From: an uncultured Amylibacter sp.
GTDB lineage: Bacteria; Pseudomonadota; Alphaproteobacteria; Rhodobacterales; Rhodobacteraceae
NCBI GenBank assembly: GCA_937944065.1
Contig: CALDZS010000191.1
Location: 1 to 9,616, forward strand
DNA length: 9,616 nt
Reading direction: 5' to 3'
Position 1 is the first letter of the stretch, and the number at the start of each line of letters is the position of its first letter. Below are positions 5,986 to 9,616 of the stretch, piece by piece. Both the position numbers and the translations under genes were made by a program. The notes under the pieces are model-generated. The model did not search any database and had not been told where the DNA came from. It saw only the letters and a program-made list of their open reading frames with translations.

Positions 5986-7355
5986 CTGGACTAATTCCGC
6001 CGAAACCTAAACCTAGGGCTGCGCGTGCGAGCTTTTTCCGTCATGCACAATTGTTCCGTAAAGACATTTTTCAATCACAACCAGCGCGGCTGTACCGTGC
6101 ATGGATGGCCGAATTTAAACTGCCATTCTACAAATCATACACAATCAACCAGCCCGAATTATTGAGCATTGTTTTACGAAAACGCCCCGACGATTTCCCC
6201 AAGTCCGAGATTGTGACTGCCGCACTATTTTCGTTGCTGGGTAAAAGCGTGTTTGTCACAAATGGCGAGCTGTGGAAAAAACAACGCCGTATCATTGATC
6301 CAGCGTTTGAAGGCGGCCGCATAAAAGAAGTGTTTCCCTCGATGTTAGAAGCAAGCAATGCAGCGATTGCGCGAATGCGCACGCTTTCCACTGATACACC
6401 TGTTGAAATCGAAGAACAAACATCACAGATGGCGGCTGATGTTATCTTTCGCACGCTGTTCTCGATCCCAATCACCGATGCTATCGCGTCTGAAACCTTT
6501 GTGAAATTCAAGGCATATCAACGCACTCAACCCTTGCTGAACGTGGCTGCTATATTAAAAATGCCACGATGGATTCCATCCCTGCAAAGCCGCAAAACGA
6601 AAAAAGCAGCCCAAGCGGTGCGTGTTTTGTTGTCCGATCTGACCCATAGTCGCGCACAGTTGATCGCCGATGGTACCGCGCCAGACGACCTTGCCACCAA
6701 AATAATGACAACGGCAGATCCAGAAACGGGGGATTTGTTCACATCCGAGGAAATGGTTGATCAAGTCGCGATCTTCTTTTTGGCAGGCCATGAAACATCA
6801 GCGAGTGCACTGGCGTGGACGCTTTACCTTTTGGCGGCTGATCCAGACACCCAATCTCGTGTCGCGCAAGAGGTAAGAGACGGCTTTGCTGATGAAGAAA
6901 TCACATTCTCTATGTTATCGAAACTGCCATTCACGCGTGATGTATTCCGCGAAGCTTTGCGATTGTATCCACCAGTTCCAATGATGGTGCGTGAAAACAA
7001 GAATAACGAAGTTTTTCGCAACCGAATTATCAAGGCGGGGTCGCAGATCGTCATGTCACCCTGGCATTTGCAGCGTCATGAACGTTTGTGGGACAGGCCA
7101 GATGAGTTTGATCCCGATCGGTGGAAAACCGAAGCGACACGCAAATGCGCCCGCGATGCGTACATGCCGTTTTCGGCGGGGCCGCGTGTATGTACTGGGG
7201 CAGGGTTCGCAATGGTCGAGGGGGTTTTGTTATTGGCGCAACTGGTGAAACATTTTGAATTTGAAACGGTTGCGGGCAAGGTACCCGTGCCAGTTGCGCA
7301 TTTGACGGTGCGTGCCAAAGATGGGATTTTTCTGAAAATCAAGCCGCGTGTTTAG
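5982..7355 (+). CDS. Cytochrome P450
   Basis: This 457-residue heme monooxygenase has all P450 landmarks: C-helix WKKQRR at 98-103, I-helix oxygen-activating AGHETS at 268-273, K-helix ExxR as E324-A-L-R327, then PPVPMMVRE, the PDRW meander at 378-381, and the heme loop FSAGPRVCTG at 397-406 with C404 as the axial ligand. The somewhat long length and the AGHETS / FxxGPRVCxG style resemble the class-E-like bacterial P450s (CYP4/CYP102-heme type) more than the short camphor-type enzymes. It lacks an N-terminal membrane anchor and a fused reductase, and no ferredoxin or reductase gene is in the window, so electrons must come from elsewhere. It overlaps the hydrolase-like gene by four bases (ATGA). 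Its stop overlaps the stop of a small convergent gene. Substrate unknown; fatty-acid-like or terpenoid compounds are possible, not shown. Confidence 0.96.
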   Translation: MTGLIPPKPKPRAARASFFRHAQLFRKDIFQSQPARLYRAWMAEFKLPFYKSYTINQPELLSIVLRKRPDDFPKSEIVTAALFSLLGKSVFVTNGELWKKQRRIIDPAFEGGRIKEVFPSMLEASNAAIARMRTLSTDTPVEIEEQTSQMAADVIFRTLFSIPITDAIASETFVKFKAYQRTQPLLNVAAILKMPRWIPSLQSRKTKKAAQAVRVLLSDLTHSRAQLIADGTAPDDLATKIMTTADPETGDLFTSEEMVDQVAIFFLAGHETSASALAWTLYLLAADPDTQSRVAQEVRDGFADEEITFSMLSKLPFTRDVFREALRLYPPVPMMVRENKNNEVFRNRIIKAGSQIVMSPWHLQRHERLWDRPDEFDPDRWKTEATRKCARDAYMPFSAGPRVCTGAGFAMVEGVLLLAQLVKHFEFETVAGKVPVPVAHLTVRAKDGIFLKIKPRV

Positions 7356-7510
7356 CCAACACGCTTAAGGATCTGGGCAAACAGCGTCTCTTCTTCGAGG
7401 CGAGATAACCAACCGCTTTTGGCTGCAGGTTTGCGCCATTCTTTCCACTCATTCAACGTCAATGTTACTGCTGGTTCGTGAATGGAAGCTGATTTTTTAG
7501 AAGGTTTCAT
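7352..7510 (-). CDS. Small hypothetical protein, 52 aa
   Basis: This short minus-strand frame runs from an ATG at 7510 to a TAA at 7352-7354. AAAGGT lies upstream at about 7521-7526, a usable but slightly distant ribosome site. The product is basic at the N-terminus (KPSKKS) and then reads as a small helical protein with several tryptophans (NEWKEWRKPA, SGWLSRLEEETLFAQILKRVG). I do not recognise it. It lies in line with the RHH_4 gene and the 57-aa gene on the same strand, with a stem-loop between it and the RHH_4 gene. It converges with the P450, their stop codons overlapping by four bases, as if the ends were packed without spare sequence. Good reading-frame content and the ribosome site favour a real gene, but comparison with related genomes is what would settle it. 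Confidence 0.55.
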   Translation of the reverse strand: MKPSKKSASIHEPAVTLTLNEWKEWRKPAAKSGWLSRLEEETLFAQILKRVG

Positions 7511-7537
7511 ATGTTGATCTACCTTTAAGCACTCGTT

Positions 7538-7559
7538 AAGGAGGCCGAAACGCCTCCTT
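7538..7559 (-). terminator. Stem-loop between RHH_4 gene and 52-aa gene
   Basis: AAGGAGGC (7538-7545) and GCCTCCTT (7552-7559) form an uninterrupted 8-bp stem with a six-base loop. On the minus strand it lies 35 bases past the RHH_4 stop and 28 bases before the ATG of the 52-aa gene. The tail on either strand is short in T, so it may be an attenuating stem or a mild terminator of the RHH_4 transcript. Its arms contain Shine-Dalgarno and anti-Shine-Dalgarno sequence. Confidence 0.55.
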
Positions 7560-7593
7560 TCACTAACTTCCTGAAACTGAAGCGAAATTCGAC

Positions 7594-7830
7594 TTAGATA
7601 TGTCTGTTTTTCGACTGGTACCAGCGCAGAACAAACAGGCGGATAGCGGACGCTAGACCTGTTTCTACACCACGTTGCTTGTCAATTTGCGCGGCAAGAA
7701 CGTTAATCGGCAGTAATTTTTCTGCGGCAATGGTTTTGAATGCATCCCAAAATGCATCTTCCAGCGACACACTCGTACGGTGTCCTTTTAAGGTCAAAGA
7801 GTGCTTCTTTGGTCGTTGATATTCGTCCAT
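7594..7830 (-). CDS. Ribbon-helix-helix (RHH_4) DNA-binding-type protein
   Basis: This 78-residue protein matches the RHH_4 (PF13467-type) pattern by eye: RPKKHSLTLKGHRTSVSLEDAFWDAFKTIAAEKLLPINVLAAQID, then ETGLASAIRLFVLRWYQ. The strand SLTLKGHRTSVSL gives the ribbon that would enter the DNA major groove as a dimer, and the two helices follow. Such proteins are common, mostly uncharacterised, in alphaproteobacteria. I chose the ATG at 7830 because the family domain begins a few residues later. A TTG at 7893 in the same frame would add 21 residues and overlap the upstream gene by 11 bases, giving coupling, so the longer form cannot be excluded. Ribosome site weak for both. It may repress its own operon through the inverted repeats upstream at 8136-8232, which is inference from gene order. 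Confidence 0.88.
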   Translation of the reverse strand: MDEYQRPKKHSLTLKGHRTSVSLEDAFWDAFKTIAAEKLLPINVLAAQIDKQRGVETGLASAIRLFVLRWYQSKNRHI

Positions 7831-7882
7831 AACGTCAAATACGCCTGTGTCCAAAGTCGTCACGTGAAACGGGTTTTCGAGT

Positions 7883-8056
7883 TCAAGAGGCAAAGATATT
7901 CTCGCTCAAATCTACGGGCGTCTCTTCAGTGTGGAAGGTCGAGCCGATCATGCGTAGAACAGATACGTCAACACGTGGCGCATTGGGTCCACCCAATTTC
8001 AAAGGCAACATAATTACGTTGTCATTTCTTGATTGTATTTGATTCTTAATTTTCAT
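7883..8056 (-). CDS. Small hypothetical protein, 57 aa, upstream of RHH_4 gene
   Basis: This minus-strand frame starts at the ATG at 8056 (57 residues). The same frame is open further to an ATG at 8101 and a GTG at 8185, but the added part is basic and low in complexity and overlaps the AT-rich regulatory region, so the short form is preferred. The product has a short hydrophobic stretch (NVIMLPLKLGG) and a run reading VDVSVLRMIGSTFHTEETPVDLSE. I do not recognise it; it is not the DUF4169 partner that often sits before RHH_4 genes. It ends 52 bases before the RHH_4 ATG, or overlaps it by 11 bases if the TTG start is used, so the two likely share a transcript. A G-rich run lies about 10 bases upstream of the ATG, a mediocre ribosome site. 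Confidence 0.5.
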   Translation of the reverse strand: MKIKNQIQSRNDNVIMLPLKLGGPNAPRVDVSVLRMIGSTFHTEETPVDLSENIFAS

Positions 8057-8135
8057 TGTCAAAGGCCCCCGCCTGTTTCTTTGCTTGTCCCTAAGATGCA
8101 TGTGGAACCGAGGTTTTTTTGGGCTGAAAAGGGGC

Positions 8136-8232
8136 AATTTCGTGTCCTTGGTCTTTTTTGTCTGAAATTTGCATGAAAATATCACGAAATTATAATTAAC
8201 TTGTTGTTATATATGTGTTTTACAAAACAAGT
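8136..8232 (-). promoter_or_regulatory. AT-rich promoter region with nested inverted repeats
   Basis: Upstream of the small-protein/RHH_4 genes is a perfect TATAAT on the minus strand (8194-8189). Its last bases form one arm of a 9-bp inverted repeat, CACGAAATT (8183-8191) against AATTTCGTG (8136-8144), 38 bases apart. A second dyad, ACTTGTT (8199-8205) with AACAAGT (8226-8232), spans the -35 zone, and inside it lies TGTTTT-AC-AAAACA (8216-8229). A matching -35 hexamer is not evident. Promoter with operators is the simplest reading; a leader hairpin is an alternative for the 9-bp arms. Confidence 0.45.
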
Positions 8233-8300
8233 AATGAAAAGATATTAAGTAGAATAATTTGGATTTATTTGCCTTTGGGGGGGCGAAACTTGGTATTGAA

Positions 8301-8322
8301 GCGGAAATCAGAGGAGTTCCGC
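8301..8322 (-). terminator. Stem-loop just after fumC, probable terminator
   Basis: GCGGAA (8301-8306) and TTCCGC (8317-8322) are perfect arms around a 10-base loop, starting 13 bases past the fumC stop codon on the minus strand. The following tail (TTCAAT) is only weakly T-rich, so termination may be partial. Position rather than tail quality supports the call. Confidence 0.5.
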
Positions 8323-8335
8323 CCCAATTCAGGCC

Positions 8336-9616
8336 TTACTTTGGACCAAGCATATCTTTGGGTTGCACAACCTTGTCAAAGGTTGCCGCATCCACAAATC
8401 CCAATTTGATTGCTTCTTCCTTTAGTGTGGTGCGATTTTTGTGTGCAGTCTTGGCAACTTTGGTCGCGTTATCGTAACCGATTTCAGGTGCCAGTGCTGT
8501 CACCAACATCAAGCTTTCCCACATAAGTTTTGAAATTCGCTCTTCGTCAGCCTCGATGCCAACCACACAATTGTCGGTAAATGCGACAGATGCATCGCCA
8601 AGCAATTGCATCGACTGCAACACGTTATACGCCATCATCGGTTTGTACACATTCAGTTCGAAATGGCCCTGACTGCCTGCAAACCCGACAGCCGCATCGT
8701 TGCCGATGACGTGCGCGCACACCTGAGTTAATGCTTCGCATTGTGTGGGGTTCACTTTGCCTGGCATAATTGACGACCCAGGTTCGTTTTCAGGTAATAC
8801 TAACTCGCCAAGCCCACAGCGTGGTCCTGATCCAAGTAGGCGGATATCATTGGCGATCTTGAACAGGCTGGCCGACACAGTTTTTAACGCACCAGACATT
8901 TCCACCAATGCATCATGAGCCGCAAGGGCCTCGAATTTATTTGGGGCAGTGACAAAAGGTAGATCAGTGATGGCTGCCATATTTGCGGCTACGGTCGTAT
9001 CCCAGCCCTTAGCAGTGTTCAATCCAGTGCCAACAGCGGTACCACCTTGGGCCAGCGGGTAAATATTAACCAATGCCGCCTCGACCCGTTTGATGCTTTG
9101 TTCCACTTGATACGCGTAACCCGAGAATACTTGCCCCAATGTAATTGGCGTCGCATCTTGCGTGTGGGTGCGTCCGATCTTGATGATATCTTTGAATGCG
9201 TTTTGTTTTAGTATCAAAGCTGAGTGCAGTTTTCTCAAACCGGGCAGGGTGACATCACGGGCTGTCATCGCCACGGCGATATGCATTGCCGTGGGGAATG
9301 TGTCATTCGACGATTGCCCCATATTACAGTGATCATTGGGGTGAACAGGGGTCTTTGATCCCAATTCGCCGCCCAGAATCTCAATAGCGCGGTTCGAGAT
9401 GACTTCGTTTGCGTTCATATTGGACTGGGTACCAGATCCAGTTTGCCAAACAACCAGCGGAAAATGATCATCATGATTACCAGCAACCACTTCGGATGCC
9501 GCTTGGATAATTGCATCCGCCAACTCTGCAGGTATTTTGCCCGATGCCTTGTTCGCTTGCGCGCAGGCTTGTTTGATAACACCTAAGGCGCGCACGATGG
9601 CGATTGGTTGGCGTTC
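8336..9616 (-). CDS. fumC: Class II fumarate hydratase (fumarase C), 5' end off the window
   Basis: FumC is the iron-independent, homotetrameric fumarase that interconverts fumarate and malate in the TCA cycle. The frame is open from the right edge (ERQPIAIVRALGVIK...) to the TAA at 8336, 426 residues; family length is about 460, so some 35-40 N-terminal residues including the start lie beyond the window. Hallmarks: QTGSGTQSNMNANEV (about 9448-9404), the GRTHTQDATPITLG active-site segment (about 9175-9134) and the superfamily loop GSSIMPGKVNP (about 8779-8747) with its catalytic serine. The QTGSGTQSNMN segment separates it from aspartase and argininosuccinate lyase only partly, but with HCNMGQSSND the fumarase assignment is firm. 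The gene is intact in the visible part and is followed by a stem-loop. Confidence 0.97.
   Translation of the reverse strand, partial: ERQPIAIVRALGVIKQACAQANKASGKIPAELADAIIQAASEVVAGNHDDHFPLVVWQTGSGTQSNMNANEVISNRAIEILGGELGSKTPVHPNDHCNMGQSSNDTFPTAMHIAVAMTARDVTLPGLRKLHSALILKQNAFKDIIKIGRTHTQDATPITLGQVFSGYAYQVEQSIKRVEAALVNIYPLAQGGTAVGTGLNTAKGWDTTVAANMAAITDLPFVTAPNKFEALAAHDALVEMSGALKTVSASLFKIANDIRLLGSGPRCGLGELVLPENEPGSSIMPGKVNPTQCEALTQVCAHVIGNDAAVGFAGSQGHFELNVYKPMMAYNVLQSMQLLGDASVAFTDNCVVGIEADEERISKLMWESLMLVTALAPEIGYDNATKVAKTAHKNRTTLKEEAIKLGFVDAATFDKVVQPKDMLGPK

Larger units (their letters stand above)
8057..8335. other. Intergenic region between the 57-aa gene and fumC
   Basis: These 279 bases hold no convincing gene. 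The part 8136-8232 is the AT-rich dyad region described separately. The part 8057-8135 would be the 5' leader of the 57-aa gene; it has T runs on the plus strand (8114-8120) but no clear hairpin beside them. The part 8233-8335 contains a G run (8277-8283) and the stem-loop behind fumC. Plus-strand open frames here are short and lack ribosome sites. Confidence 0.7.

Noticed and set aside
6128..6511. 127-codon minus-strand frame inside the P450 gene
   Set aside because: It is antisense to conserved P450 sequence, with no ribosome site or family pattern.
7594..8056. Classical toxin-antitoxin pair
   Set aside because: RHH antitoxins do occur beside small toxins, but the RHH_4 family is not a known antitoxin class and neither small neighbour shows a RelE, ParE, MazF or PIN-like pattern.
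8057..8185. N-terminal extension of the 57-aa protein to 100 aa from a GTG
   Set aside because: The extension is lysine/arginine-rich, overlaps the inverted repeats and has no ribosome site.

Overview
The window looks like a chromosomal segment of a marine alphaproteobacterium, most likely Rhodobacterales (Roseobacter-type). This rests on the protein character of PurL, FumC, the LysR regulator and the RHH_4 ribbon-helix-helix protein, on short GC-rich stem terminators, and on a moderate GC content for that group. This is recognition by eye; no database search was run. No insertion sequence, CRISPR array, tRNA or rRNA is visible.

Layout. (1) At 1-1487, on the minus strand, lies the N-terminal two thirds of purL, cut by the left edge. 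(2) At 1601-3259, on the plus strand, is an ECF42-type module: a DGPF/YCII-like small protein followed, with an 8-base overlap, by a sigma factor carrying a C-terminal TPR-like extension. A sequence fitting the ECF42 promoter (TGTCGA, 17-base spacer, CGTC) lies just upstream, so the module is probably autoregulated. (3) At about 3268-3418 is a non-coding interval that looks like a minus-strand small RNA gene: a 5' hairpin, an exposed CACCTCCC (anti-Shine-Dalgarno) stretch and a strong terminator with seven T. A 19-bp palindrome lies behind it. (4) At 3461-4676, on the minus strand, are tusA and then a LysR-type regulator. (5) At 4765-7355, on the plus strand, is a two-gene operon: a membrane-embedded alpha/beta-hydrolase-like protein and a cytochrome P450, joined by an ATGA overlap. 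(6) At 7352-8056, on the minus strand, are three small genes (57 aa unknown, RHH_4 protein, 52 aa unknown). They sit behind an AT-rich regulatory region of nested inverted repeats at 8136-8232. (7) At 8336-9616, on the minus strand, is fumC, cut by the right edge.

How the parts work together. purL and fumC are housekeeping flanks (purine synthesis, TCA cycle). The accessory content lies between them: a self-controlled ECF42 circuit with unknown inducer, a hydrolase/P450 pair that may modify a hydrophobic substrate, a putative anti-SD small RNA, and a small RHH regulator operon. The least described items are the putative sRNA, the hydrolase/P450 pair and the small-protein operon with its dyad-rich promoter region.
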